From Dactylonectria macrodidyma (lineage: Eukaryota; Ascomycota; Sordariomycetes; Hypocreales; Nectriaceae): a DNA stretch of 64,000 nt. Shown here piece by piece: positions 9,597-21,267 of this stretch. A program made the translations under genes and the position numbers. The stretch covers positions 1,364,001 through 1,428,000 of the forward strand of contig JAGMUV010000018.1 of assembly GCA_020744425.1 (NCBI GenBank), given 5' to 3'. Within the stretch, counting starts at the first letter, position 1, and each line of letters starts with the position of its first letter. The notes beneath the pieces are model-generated. The model was not told the origin of the DNA, did no database searches, and was given only the letters and a program-made list of their open reading frames with translations.

Positions 9597-12469
9597 TGGG
9601 GATTCCCTCCGTTCAGGTACCGGGGTTTTTAGTTTGAATGGGGCTCTTACTTTCTTGTTCGTGTGTGGTTTGCGGAGAAGAGCCTGCAAGGCGAGAGCGT
9701 GTGGTGTGCTGGTCGCGCAACAACCTTCCGACACGCGGGCACGAGACGTTGCGGGGTAGATATACGAGGGCAAAAACATGCAGGTGAAATCCGACTTTGC
9801 TTTTTTTGCGCCCTCGATTCGGCCTCGCCCAGCCCGAACTGCAAAAGGGTGCACTTCTTTACGTGTGATACGTTGACTGGTGACCTGCAATCCTGGTGGC
9901 GTTGCAGCCTCGGGCGCTCGCAGGACACTTGACAAGCCTTGATTACGACATCTGTGCGACCAACCTCCAAGGGAAAGCCCTTTATCTATTGATTCCTCCT
10001 ACAAGACGCCCCCAACGGGATTTGTGCACGGCGGCCGTGACACAGATTGGCGTGTCAAGATGTCTCAGTGTGGAAGGCCCTTCTTGGTGATGTGGCTGGC
10101 TTGGTGACCATGCCAAGCAGGGCAGACGTATCTACAGTTGTGACCTGTATTATTTTGCTTTTTTGTTTCCTGCTTTGAAAAACGGCGGCGGTTGCTAGCA
10201 GACGGGTCATGCCATGTCCGAGCCTGACGTTGAGGAAATCAGTGGGCCAAGCAACCGGTGTGACGGGATGGTCATGGTGGGGGAATGCAACGGCCAGACC
10301 GAGAAAATATGGCGCACGACGCAACAAGTAAAGAACGGAATGTCAAAGGAAGGCTGGACTCGACAACGAATAGGGTCGAATCAAGCACAGAGCTAGAATA
10401 TATGCACCAAAACCCCTCGCTCAGAACAATGGCCCATCTCAAGCTTTCTTGCTCAGCTCCGCGGGTTGATGTGATCAATCACACACACGCGACCCCACCC
10501 ATGCCGATTCTCCTGTTGGGGGGGGGACTGATGAGAAACGAATGCATGCCATGGTCGGGCTGCACCAAGGTTGGTTGGCCTGATGGAAAATAGAGACCAA
10601 CGTGGGCGCGCCATGTGGCGTGATCATCGAATCGTCCGCCGCATTGCCGTTAGAGAACGTTGAGATTAACCTCTTTTTCCCGCTCGTTTTCGTCGTTATT
10701 GCCGAGGATAGGGCTGGCGGAAGAGGCTTGTCCTAGTTGACCCTTTCTCGTATCGTGAATACCCTAGACCTATCTTATCAGTTGCAGTCCCCCTTGCATG
10801 CGACGCAAGCGGGGTTGCCGGATTATCGTGCCTGCGAGTTCCGATCCATGTGCCTCACGTGTCAGCCTACGATGGTTGTGGGGTTAGAAGTGAAGCCAAA
10901 TTTGGCTGGTGCCACAGGTTTTGAATTGAATCTGTGACGTGGATGAGGTCGCGCCGAGAACGCCCTCACTTGGAAAAGAATCCCTATCTACTCAAGTGAG
11001 AAGCAGTGAATACATAGCATAAACCGTCTTTGATAGTCCGCACATTTATGCCACACCAAGACGTCATTGTTCATCATGGTCCAATCCCATCTACATCGTG
11101 ATGCGCCTACCCTACACCACAATTCCATCCCATCTTGTCTCTGCTCTACCCAGATGAAGCATCAAAGAGGACCACGAATCCCTCTTAGCGGCGGCTACCC
11201 TTGCCTAAAGAACATCAGACGACAGCTCTGTCCACCTCCCCTACCAAGACATCTCCAGAATCCAGACCGATCCGTCTCTCGAACAAGGGACCCCCCCTCT
11301 CATACGACGAAAAGAGCGGCCAGGGCATTTCGCATTGACATTTGCACTCGCTTGAGCCTTGCGTGGCCAGCGTTATTTCTCGCTCCATCGTCAAACTACG
11401 CTATCTACCTCCTCATTGGCCGTCCGCAGGCCCCGCTACCCCCGTCTCGCCCGTCTTGCATCGGGCTTCATTTCGGGGTCCCAGGCTTGGCTTGTTTCGG
11501 GCAGTGTCATCGGGCATCTGCTCCGTCCCCATCTCGACCGGGGGTGGGCAGCGGCTTTCTCAACTGCGGCAAAGCTTGGACAAGAAAGTGCGCGATTCGA
11601 TGCCCAGCCTTCCGTTGATTGGTGGCAGTATAACTGACGTTGCCCAGAAATAGGAATACCCCTGGGCTATCAGAAAGTCTAAAGCTGCCAACGTCACGAA
11701 CCCGAGTCACGAACAGCTTCATTGGGAAATATTCTCGGGTCGTGGGGGACAACGGGTTTGAGAGAGAGGAATTGGTACATCTCTTGTTGGTATGTTACTG
11801 TTCGATTTCGGAAGATGCAGAGGCCGCCTAGAATGAAAAAAAAATACACTCGTGCATCTCACAGTGTTCGCCGTTCTGCTTGTTCGCCGCTTATGATGCC
11901 CGAGACCCGGTGATAGGCCAACGTCGGCGATCAAACACATCGTCGCCCGCCTTTTTTTCTCCCTACAAACCCGCCCTCCCTCCGCAGCAACCAATGCGCT
12001 CTGCAGCTGGGCAACATGACAATTTCCTCAGCCTCCCATTCAGCCTAGCGACAGAGAGCTCCCCCGGGTCCTTGTGACAGTTGCATAGAAAACCCCACGA
12101 GCCGACCGCCTTGAGTGGGACGGACCCTGCGCATCGGCCTTCCCGAAACCTGCCCGTTGTCGCCAACACCCCGTCTTTGTGAGTGCACAGCCTTCATCCC
12201 TGCTCGGTTTCCACCGACGACGTTCCAGGACTAACTCTAAACCGTAGAACTTGTCAAGATTCGAGAGCCAGATGGTTGGCTGGCCTGCCCGGTGGAGTAA
12301 CTCAGCCCTGGGAGGGATGGGGGGATGAATGGATATGGCAACTTGACAAAAACCGTCTCCTCGTTCCTCCTGAAAAGAGGCCCGCGCCCACTTCTGCCCT
12401 ACACGCCTTGACCGGTTTCCTCGTCATACATTTCGGTGGATCGCCGTGCCTCTGGCTAGTTGGGACTAG
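9597..12469. other. Long intergenic stretch without a supported gene
   Basis: Nearly 2.9 kb between the divergent CHAT and pepsin-like genes. Several open frames of 60-180 codons (for example 11067-11618) overlap one another and show no domain, signal peptide or splice pattern. C-rich and T-rich tracts and long pyrimidine runs around 11200-12200 suit promoter or 5'-leader sequence. A G9 run lies near 10517. Confidence 0.45.
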
Positions 12470-14299
12470 ATGATTGCCTCCTTCTTGGCCGGTCTGGCTA
12501 TTGCCATCACATTCCTGCCTGCCGTGGCAGGGAACAATTGTACGGTTGAGCCGCTGGTGCTTCCAGTCCGAGTACGTTGACCCTGCGTGTGTGTTTCTCT
12601 CTGGCCGCCTTTACTAATCATATACACAGAATGTCACCTTTCCTAATGGCATCGGTGCCAACCGGGGCGTCAAGATAGTCCTCGGCGAGCAGATCCAGGG
12701 CCTGCGCATGTCCACCATCATCAACAACACGCGCGTGAGGAATATCCTGGACTGTCCGTCGACCAACGTGTCGGACCTGATCGGGTGTCAAGGAGCGTCG
12801 GGCAGCATTTACTCGACGACGGAGGGGACGTTTGACCAGGTTCTCGACGATTCAGATTGGGATGTCCCGTATGAGCACCCACCCCGTTTGGTACATGTGC
12901 CTCTCCATGTCAATACTGACCATGATGCAGTGTTACAGACGCCGAACCAAATGACGGCTCCACGACAGTCGTGCGCGGCTACGACATCGCCAACTTCACT
13001 GACGCCGGCGCTACGATCCCCGACTACCCGCTCGAAGTCTGGGCCAACCAGGAATCTGTCAACCTCAGCGCCCTCGCCCTGGGTCCTAAGTCGTCGACGC
13101 TGCAGCGGCTGGTGAATTACGACCTCGCGCCCAGCGCCGTCTTCGGCCTCGACTATGGATCCACCTCGGAGCTCTTCCCCCGTGACGGTCAACTCGTTAT
13201 CGGTGGTGTCAACGAGGCCCGGTTCGACGCCGACAAGACCGGCGAGTTCGACATGTGGGGCGCTGATGCTCCGGCTAACTGCCCACTGCAGGTGCTCATC
13301 TCTGACTTCATTCTCACGAATGAAGACGGCGAGCACTCGCTGCTGCCCGACGCCTACTCCAAGGTGTCAGCGTGCATCGACACGATCCAAAACTCGTTTA
13401 CTCTGACCGATAGCATGTTCGCCAAGTTCCAGGAGATCGGCAACCACATCGAGACAGATGGCCAAGCCTTCCGTCCAGCATCCTTCCCAGCCGACCGCGA
13501 GAAGCTGCTGGGCTCGCTGACGATCCGGTTCGCCAACGGCTACTCGAGCGTGATCCCGCACTACGAGCTCGTCAACCACGAGCGCGGCACCAACAGTCAG
13601 GGCAAGTTCGCCGTCACCAACAACAGCCGTATCGCCGCCACCGTCGCCTCCGGCCAGAGCGACCTCGGCGCCAATGTGCCCATCCTCGGCGGTGTATTTT
13701 TGTCGCAGAACTACCTGCAGGTCGATTACGAGCGACAAAAGTTTTGGCTTAGCCCGCAGGTTGGCAATGGTACGAAGACGGACGACATCGCTACTGTCTG
13801 CACAACTGACGACGACGATGCTTCCAAGACGCCGTCCGCTACGTCGACCTCCGTACCGGTGGCCGGTGTGGGAATGGGCGTCAAAGTCGGCGTACCCGTA
13901 GCCATCGGCTCTGTAGCCGCCATCGGCATCGTGGCATTCCTCCTATGGCGCCGACGTCGCAAGCAAGTCGCCGCCGCCAAAGCCGCCGCCGTCGAGATGT
14001 CGGCCAACTCACCCAGCACCACGCACCTCCAGCCCGTAGCTCCCGGGTCACCAACCCCCCCTCCCATCGCACCCATCGCTTCCCACACAACGCTTACCGA
14101 ACTTGAGTCCCCGGCGCCCAGATCGGCTCAGATCATCGCCATGTCCGTCGGCGGCTCGCCCCCGATGAAGCCCGTCGAGATGTACTCGGCGCACACCTCG
14201 CCCATCCCGGAGCACGCGCATCCTGTGGAGCTCGATGCGTACCCTCGTGATTTCGCAGAACTGGACAGCAGACCAGTATCGCGAAACGAAACAAAATAG
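12470..14299 (+). CDS. Membrane-anchored pepsin-fold protein, probably catalytically dead
   Basis: Exons 12470-12571, 12630-12868 and 12931-14299 give 569 residues. The middle intron uses GTATGAG (12869) because the nearby GTACAT leaves the wrong phase. Layout: signal peptide (MIASFLAGLAIAITFLPAVA), an A1 aspartic-peptidase fold, then a Ser/Thr-rich stalk, one transmembrane helix (about VGVPVAIGSVAAIGIVAFLL) followed by RRRRK and a Pro-rich cytosolic tail. The fold is supported by DGQLVIGGVNEARFD and by the closing ILGGVFLSQNYLQVDYE strand. The first DTG is absent: the equivalent strand reads GLRMSTIINNTRV. The second is DTIQ rather than DTG/DSG. It is therefore likely a non-catalytic relative of yapsin/opsB-type surface proteases. 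Many N-glycosylation sequons are present. Confidence 0.8.
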
Positions 14300-15404
14300 T
14301 TGATACCGTGGTTGGAAATTTTACACTCATTAAAGCTAGCGTGGCGTTTAGATGGCTCATGAAGTTGATCTCATGGAGTTGATCTTGGATGATGATTTCC
14401 TTAATATAATACCAATATGACTCAATAGTATATAGAAAATATATGGCCTTGTCAGAAGCAGCAGGTTTGATCTACTGTTTCTTCACTACCTCCCAGTTCA
14501 TTTGACTCATCTTGAGAGAACACTAGACGAAGAGTCTGGTCATGTCTCGAAGCACAAAGAATCTTCCTTCTAATCCTTCGTCAAGGGAACGCTCAACGTT
14601 GGGTGTCTTTACTTATGACTCGTTCTCTATTTTTGGTATTTAAGCGTCTTGGAGGGAGGGCAGTTCCTGGACACCTAGGATGTCTTCCATGGTAAACACC
14701 TAACAATGGGGCCGTGTTGAGCCGCAGCTTAGGGTCTTCCAGTGCCCACTTGCCCGAGCAGCGTGTAGCGCTAGGGATGAGTACATCAATTGCCACTGAG
14801 AATACAGATAATTGCTAGGTCACTTTCGCCCGGTGACCTCCAGCCAAACGCAATCACTAGCGCCACCAAACGGCATGATAGCGAGCTACTCCTGCCCTAT
14901 CTAACTGCTCGCCCGCTTCTTCGACCATACCTAACCTTCACCTGCCTTCTCACGATCCTCAATCACGATCCTCATTCACGATCCTCATTCACAAACATCA
15001 TTCAGTCGCCTTGAAATATCTGCAATAAGCAACAAGCAAACTGCAACAAGTCTATGACCGATCACCACAACGAAGCATCACAACCAAGTCACTCCCATAT
15101 CACGGACCTTGGGAATCAATCAACAGAGTGCACATCGCCCAGCTCAACACTGTCACGTGCCCCGGAGGTGGCACCAGCGTGCCCCGGGCGACTCACTGGC
15201 AAAGCACCTGACGGAGGCATTTATAGCGGACCTAGGCCCTAGGATAGAGGGCCAGAGATTAATCTTACACCTACATGACCCCTACCAGTGACCCTACAGC
15301 TAGTGACCTGCGTCTCTCACTCTTCTCAATAGGCATCTCACAAACACATGGTCCCTCCCACCTAGCGTATGCACAACTTGAAGTGGACTAACCCATGAAA
15401 CAGA
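14300..15404. other. Intergenic region
   Basis: AT-rich immediately after the preceding gene, then mixed composition. It holds the short tandem repeat listed separately and no supported gene. Confidence 0.4.
14949..15004. repeat. Short tandem repeat, 13-bp unit
   Basis: Three near-perfect copies of TCACGATCCTCAT followed by a more diverged fourth (TCACAAACATCAT). Probably a simple microsatellite-like expansion. Confidence 0.7.
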
Positions 15405-16200
15405 ATGGCATCCTACAACGCAGAATGGGAGGCTCAGATCGAGGACTACAGAAAGAGACGCCGCCTCCTCGTTGCCCGTAGCATCAAGTTCTTGGCCCCT
15501 CGAGCAGAATTCGAGGCTGATGTCCGGGCAAACCTCAGCAGGCCTGACTCCGTTACCTTCCTCTGGCCGCCGATGCGAATCCCGTACACCAACCAGCAGA
15601 GCCATCTGGGCTGGGCCATGCTTTACTTTCCCGAGCGAGTTCCCGGGACGTGTTCCTGGAGTACGGGTCATCTTCTACGGGTACAATTCGACGCTGGTTG
15701 GGAGTGGCTCGTTCCAGTCAATAAGCGACATTAGCAGCGCCTTTATCTAACATCTTAAAGCTGGCAACTGGAAACTGGCGTCTGCCAAGCCCCTCGCTTT
15801 TCTTGCGCATAGCTTAGGGGGGTTTGTGCTGAAGGAGACGCTGATACAGATAGCAAATACCCGTGACCTGCTCTACAGGAGTATTCTTGACCAGGTCCGG
15901 GGCGCCATTATGTTTGGGGTTCCTAACCTCGGCCTGGAGCAAGGCCACTTACTCGCCATGGTGGACGGCCAGATACCAGTCAAGTGTATATATTAACCAG
16001 GAGTAAAGCCCTACGCTTTCGCACGATTTCTTGTAGGAAATGGCCAGCAAAGATGATATAAGCCTGTATGACTGGAAGCAGCTTATCATCTAGAGCCTTC
16101 AGCACTCTTGCCTTGACGTTGTAGACCTTGGGACGGACTCAGCGTTACAAGAGAAACAGTGGAAGGTGTCCCTCAAGTGGATGATTGATATATACCGCGA
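15405..16200 (+). pseudogene. Decayed serine-hydrolase (fungal NLR-type N-terminal domain)
   Basis: Fragments of an alpha/beta hydrolase of the kind that precedes NACHT or ankyrin modules in fungal NLR-like proteins. In one frame GVRVIFYGYNSTLV and FQSISDISSAF run into a TAA stop near 15748. The frame then continues with KPLAFLAHSLGGFVLKE, which holds the GHSLGG-type nucleophile elbow (here AHSLGG), and RGAIMFGVPNLGLEQ. After about 15985 stops accumulate and only traces such as YAFARFLVGNGQ remain. The ORF beginning at 15405 is in another frame, so at least one frameshift is needed as well. No NACHT or repeat domain survives; the region runs into the convergent oxidoreductase gene. Family recognition is moderate to good, exact boundaries are uncertain. 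Confidence 0.6.
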
Positions 16201-16314
16201 AAACATTTGGACTCTGACTTAGATCCTATAGCAATCCTATTGAGTGACTTCCCGATAAAAGCCCTAGCTGACAGAACACAAGTGATCTGCTCCCGCCCGG
16301 CTCTGCTTCGCCAT

Positions 16315-17951
16315 TCAGGCTCGCGCAACCTTAGCACCGCCAACAAGAAGATTAGTGTAGACCGAGGCCGGGTCATACTGGGCCCGAATCGTCTGGAGCT
16401 CATCCACGTTCTCCTGGCCGTAGCTGGGGAAGATGTCTTCAAGCTGCGACTTGGAAGCGTCACTGAGGTAAATAAAGCGAAGCTTGTCGAAGCCCTCTGC
16501 GGCAAGGGCCTTGTCAATCTCTGCGTTTGCCACCTCGTGCGCTTGTAGAACTTCTGCATCGTCGATGGCGTTGGACCAACTAGGACTTTCGACTAGCCAT
16601 AGAGCTGGAACACTGTCCTCGTTCAAACCAACAGGATTCCCGCCATTGGCAGTGCTCATCTCAATGACATGGCGGGTGATTGGCATGATGCTAAAAGCTG
16701 TGAAGAAACCGTCTCTATTAGCGAGATGCGCAACAGCCTTGTAGTATTGCTCGAGGCAAATTTCCATTGCGCGCTCGTCGGCGGGGATGGAAAAGAAGTG
16801 AAAAATCTTGCGGTTGCCGATATCACTGTCATAGGGAAACTGGTTGGCCCAGGTGCCCATGGTTGTCTCTGTCAGGTTTCCGGAAACTGTAGGGAAGACT
16901 GGAGCCGTGAAGTTTTGCAAGCCAGGCGGCGAATAGTCATCACCAGAGCTGTGGAAGAGGAAGGCGTCGAAAAAGAGGTCGGGACTGCGGCTAGGCACCC
17001 AACGAATCTGGCCTTCCATCGACGCCTTGGGGTCGACATCGGCATATTTGGCGAATTCTACTAGGCTCTGGATGTAGCGCTGCTGCACCTCCGGGCCACC
17101 GTACCGGACTGGCGAGGCAAGGATCTTTGGTGCGTCGATCGTTCGTAGGCTGGCGCGTGTAACAATGCAGAAGTTATTACCACCGCCTCGCAAGGCCCAA
17201 AAGAGGTCCTCGTTGTGGGACAGGCTTGCCTCAACGATAGAGCCATCTCCAAGGACGCACTGACTCTCGATGTTAGTCCTGGGGTAGCTGGAAAATAGGT
17301 GCTGGCATAGAGAAAGGATAAGATGAGTACAGACCTCAAAGGAATCAACAAATGTGGTAGCAACCCCGTGCTCGTAGCTGAAGAAGCCGATTCCGCCTCC
17401 TAGCAAGAAGCCCACCACACCAACGTTGCCCATGCGGATGCCATTGACTGTGACACTGAACTCGTCAAGGTAGGCATATAGCTCAGGCCAGCGCACGCCG
17501 GCTCCCACCGAGACAACACTGTTATCCTCGGACATGGCCATGGAGGTCAGATTGGTGTTGGCGATGAGGATGCCCTCCGAGCCAATGTTGGCAGCGTTAT
17601 CGATGGGCATGGCGCCGCCACCACGGACTGCAAACTTGATTTTATTGCTGGAAAAGGTCTTGACAGCAAAGGACACCATCTCAGGCGCCTCTGGGGTGAA
17701 GATGCAGGCAGGGCCAAGCCAGGACGTTGCAGACCATCCATCTGTGAGGCTTTAGCAACATAAAGCACAAGGGCTGTCTTGGATCTAAACTCACATTCGT
17801 TTTCGAAATCGTACCTAGCAGAGCCTGGGAAAAAGGTCGAGTTAGGGTACTTGTGCTTCAAGATATTGCATCCCTTCTGAACTCGCTCTGGCGTGTTGGT
17901 CGACGCCACCGCGGATGCCAGAAGTAGAGGAGTAAGTTTGGATAATTTCAT
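16315..17951 (-). CDS. FAD-linked oxidoreductase, berberine-bridge-like
   Basis: Exons on the minus strand are 17951-17795, 17741-17335 and 17259-16315, giving 502 residues. Intron one (53 bp, GTGAGT) joins FENE to YGWSATSWLGPA, and intron two (75 bp, GTCTGT) joins DSFE to CVLGDGS. A signal peptide is likely (MKLSKLTPLLLASAVAS). The FAD_binding_4 fold is clear: CIFTPEAPEMV, KFAVRGGGAMP, VSVGAGVRWPELY, LLGGGIGFFSYEHG, LFWALRGGGNNFCIVT. The BBE C-terminal segment is recognisable near the end (SQLEDIFPSYGQENVDELQ ... YDPASVY). The loop that normally reads RSGGH, whose histidine binds FAD covalently, reads RGGGA here, so that bond cannot form. Secreted enzymes of this family oxidise sugars, alcohols or secondary metabolites; substrate unknown. 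Confidence 0.85.
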
Positions 17952-18756
17952 GATTGCGAGCAAAAGAGTTAAGATGAAGACTTTTGGAGCGTCTATGTCC
18001 AGCGGTAACAAGAGACTTCCCTAGAAAAACACGGCAGAACAAACTGTTGGAATAACGAGCATTGTCCTCACTCAAATAGTTTCGTCGATTCAGGAGCTGA
18101 CAATACATGAACAATCAGGCTAATTAAGACCAAGCTCGCCGTAACGATTAAGAACCGTTACAATCGCTTAGCAACCGCCTTGAAAGTTTGAAGGAGCGTT
18201 TCCGTGATTACGATATACGATCCGGTCCGGGGTAGCCAAGAACATTGTCAGATCAAACCAACTGTAAAGCCTGAGTCAAAGCATCCATAACCAACTAACT
18301 ACATAGTAAGCATGCTCTGGTAATGTCCACCGAGTAAGCACCGGCCCGAAATTGGCTAGCATAAAGCAGTAATGCGGCACAGGAAAGTCAGGAACTGTTG
18401 AAAGGCTATATATATACTACGATAATAGCTCTACAATTAGAATTCTCCACTTTTGCTAGTTACGTAGTATATCAACAGGAACAGGCTAACAATACTACGC
18501 TGCAAGCGGTTCGAGCAATGGCCGCATGATCCGGATCCGAAACCGAGACCGAGATGAACAAACACTATTTTCCTCGGACTTAACGGTGTTTTGCTGGGCT
18601 TACATCCATCAGTCTTATTCTCAGCTTACACTGCTCATAATATCCTTGGCCTAAGGCGGCTCGTCTTCGCATGAACACATGGTCATTTGGGGAATTGCCT
18701 TTTCCATTTGCTCCTTTTTTCCTCATCCGAGAAGCGTGAATTTTCGACTCTTGGCT
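17952..18756. other. Divergent intergenic region
   Basis: AT-rich spacer between the oxidoreductase and the first dienelactone hydrolase. No gene is supported. The frame upstream of 18757 extends to 18679, but the family start fits 18757 better. Confidence 0.4.
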
Positions 18757-19617
18757 ATGTCTTGTCCTGATTGTTTCCGAGGTGCAGCCCACGACGGCAA
18801 GCCTAGTGGTGTTGAGGAGACCATAGGGGGCATTGTCACATATGTCGCCAATCCTACCTCGGGTGCCACTGCATGTCTATCCACCATCATCTTCATCACC
18901 GATGCGTTTGGGTTCAATCTGGCCAACAGCAAGCTGCTCGCTGATGAGTACGCATCACGTACCGGATGTCGTGTCCTTGTCCCCGACATCATTCCTGGTG
19001 GTGGTGTGTCTGTTGACTCGCTCGAGTTGATGGAGCGTGCTGCGGCACCAGTTGGCATTTTGGACATAGCTGGCCAGGTGACTCGGGTCTACAACGTTGT
19101 GCGCATGATGAGTCGTTTTGTCCCCTTCGCGATGCGTACTCGTAACGTTTTCCCCTCCGTACTGGCCTACGCACGAACGGTCAAGGCCGAGATGCCCGCT
19201 GGAGGCAAGCTAGGAGCGGCTGGTTTCTGCTGGGGCGGTTTGCAGACGACAAAACTCTCCGCCGAGGCTGCTATTGAAGGAGGCGACGAGCCACTCCTGG
19301 ACGCCCACTTCACTGCTCACCCCGCCGGCCTCAAGACTCCTGACGACTTCGTCCACTCCGCCAAGAAATTTCATGTCCCTGTCAGCGTCGCAGTCGGAGA
19401 TAATGACATGATATTATCTATAGAGGCCGTCCAGGATCTCGACAAAAGCCTCAAGGCCGAGTTTGATGGGGATCCAAGTCACTTCCAAGTTACCCTCTAC
19501 CCAGAATGCGGACATGGGTTTGCCGTACGAGCGGATCCAAAGAAGACGGTCGAGAATATGGCCGCCGAGCAAGCAGCCACGCAGGCGGTGGACTGGTTCA
19601 AGAGATTCCTGTTTTGA
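18757..19617 (+). CDS. Dienelactone hydrolase family protein (intronless)
   Basis: Uninterrupted 286-residue alpha/beta hydrolase of the dienelactone hydrolase (DLH) family, starting MSCPDCFRGA. The nucleophile elbow is GFCWGG (cysteine nucleophile, as in DLH), the acid lies near VGDNDMI, and the histidine is in ECGHGFAVR. An N-terminal CPDC/TY strand and the ITDAFGF oxyanion segment also fit. Its context is a second DLH gene 1.65 kb downstream and a secreted FAD oxidoreductase upstream. DLH enzymes open lactone rings or cleave small esters, often in aromatic catabolism, but fungal members are broad and the substrate is not evident. No signal peptide, so probably cytosolic. Confidence 0.9.
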   Translation: MSCPDCFRGAAHDGKPSGVEETIGGIVTYVANPTSGATACLSTIIFITDAFGFNLANSKLLADEYASRTGCRVLVPDIIPGGGVSVDSLELMERAAAPVGILDIAGQVTRVYNVVRMMSRFVPFAMRTRNVFPSVLAYARTVKAEMPAGGKLGAAGFCWGGLQTTKLSAEAAIEGGDEPLLDAHFTAHPAGLKTPDDFVHSAKKFHVPVSVAVGDNDMILSIEAVQDLDKSLKAEFDGDPSHFQVTLYPECGHGFAVRADPKKTVENMAAEQAATQAVDWFKRFLF

Positions 19618-21267
19618 TGCACATCACCGGTTAACGTTGCATATCATGAACCGAGCCAACCCGACATGGCTATGACTGCCATGTTTGGCCTAGAGCATTG
19701 TTTGGATCTACAGTCATGGCAGTAAACTCTCTTAGTGATCTAATTTTCTGTATTATATTGAGTATTCATGGCGTTAATCAATCTGATACGTTACGAAACT
19801 GTGCTAGGAGTTGACGCACTGTATTGATGATATTACAACTCTTGAAACGCTAATTCAGAGGATTCCGCCTCATATAATAATGAGCTTGCGTGCAATGAAG
19901 AGATGAGGAGACGACGTTACTGCATGCATAAACGCACAACCGCAACGAATAGGCGTTACGCTATCCGAAAACCTGTTGTTAGGATAGATCTGCCAGACTA
20001 AAACAAAGGGTGGGTGACTCGGAGATTACCAAACACTGGCGATCGACGTTTCCCCGAGATTCATGCAAGGGGAAACCTCTTTTGATAGGATACTTGCCGT
20101 TTTGGCCTTCCGACCAGAATCGCCGATCTACACTCCATGATAAATTGACTAAGCTTAAACAATGGAGCCCTGGGCCACGGTAATTGCCATGGACTCCCGA
20201 GCGTACCGGCAGAGAGTATCTAGATGGAGCAATTTAGACTCGAGACCCGGCATCTATTTATCAAACCGCGGTGCTAAGACCCACGTGGCATAATAGATCT
20301 GTCAACCTAAAACCAAACTCTAGGCACTTTATGCAGTAGCTTAAGTTCTATAGTGGAGGTTCGGGCAAGACTGGCCATGGGTGTAGAATGCACAACACTC
20401 GAATGGATCAAGATTACCCCACACGTCTAGCAACGTCTAATGGTTAAGGTCTACAGCAAGTCTATCACGCTGATCCACACGCTCTAGAGTTAAATATCAT
20501 TGGCAGGAAATAAAGGAGCCACATAGTAGAGGCTTAGCAAGATAGTTACGTTCACAGCTGCCACGGGCTCTGGAACACATGAGAAAAACTAAATCTCCAG
20601 GCCGCCTAGATGCAATGACAATAACGGTTATGGTTAAAGAGAGTTTGCCTCGCCAGCCCTGCTCCCCTCCATAAGTCTTGGCTTATTAACCTCGTAGTAA
20701 AAGAGGCTTCGTCCCTCTGAGTCCAAGGTAACAGCAATTACGCCCCATAGATCGACAACCAAGTCACCCCCACCCCCACCCCCTGCGTAGTGCGTTCTGA
20801 TTATGACTGGGGAAGCTCTTAACATGACACAGTAGAGCTGAATGAAAGGAGATCGTCAATGCCGGTCTCGATTCAAGCTTAAAAACAACCTTATGAACTG
20901 CCTTTGCCAAGGCCTATGTCGAGACCGAGACCGAAACCGAACCCCTCATACGTCATTTGAGATGGAGCTCCACTTGGGATGGTAGCAACCTATGAATCTT
21001 GAATTGCCACTTGTTCTATAGTAGCAATGATGCCGTTCTAAACCTCTGGAATTGGTGTTGAACTTTAACGACCATGACGTTGCAACCGATTCTTGGCAGT
21101 GGTGCGCAAATTACTGATAGGTCTGGAGCGAAGATCGGCAAATGCATTTGAAAATGCCCCAACAAATAAGTTAAAGGCTTCGGTTTTCTCCATTGCGAGG
21201 ATCAATACCGTGGCAGATTGATCAACTTTTTACTTCTCGACAAAGCACCACTCCAAGCTTCTTCAAA
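19618..21267. other. AT-rich intergenic region
   Basis: I find no gene. The sequence is AT-rich, with a C-rich simple run (CCACCCCCACCCC) near 20765 and many stops in all frames. It may include old repeat-induced-mutation debris, but I cannot recognise a parent element. Confidence 0.4.

Noticed and set aside
11067..11618. 183-codon open frame upstream of the pepsin-like gene
   Set aside because: Overlaps two other equally long frames, rich in Pro/Ser/Arg, no splice or domain support; more likely leader or promoter.
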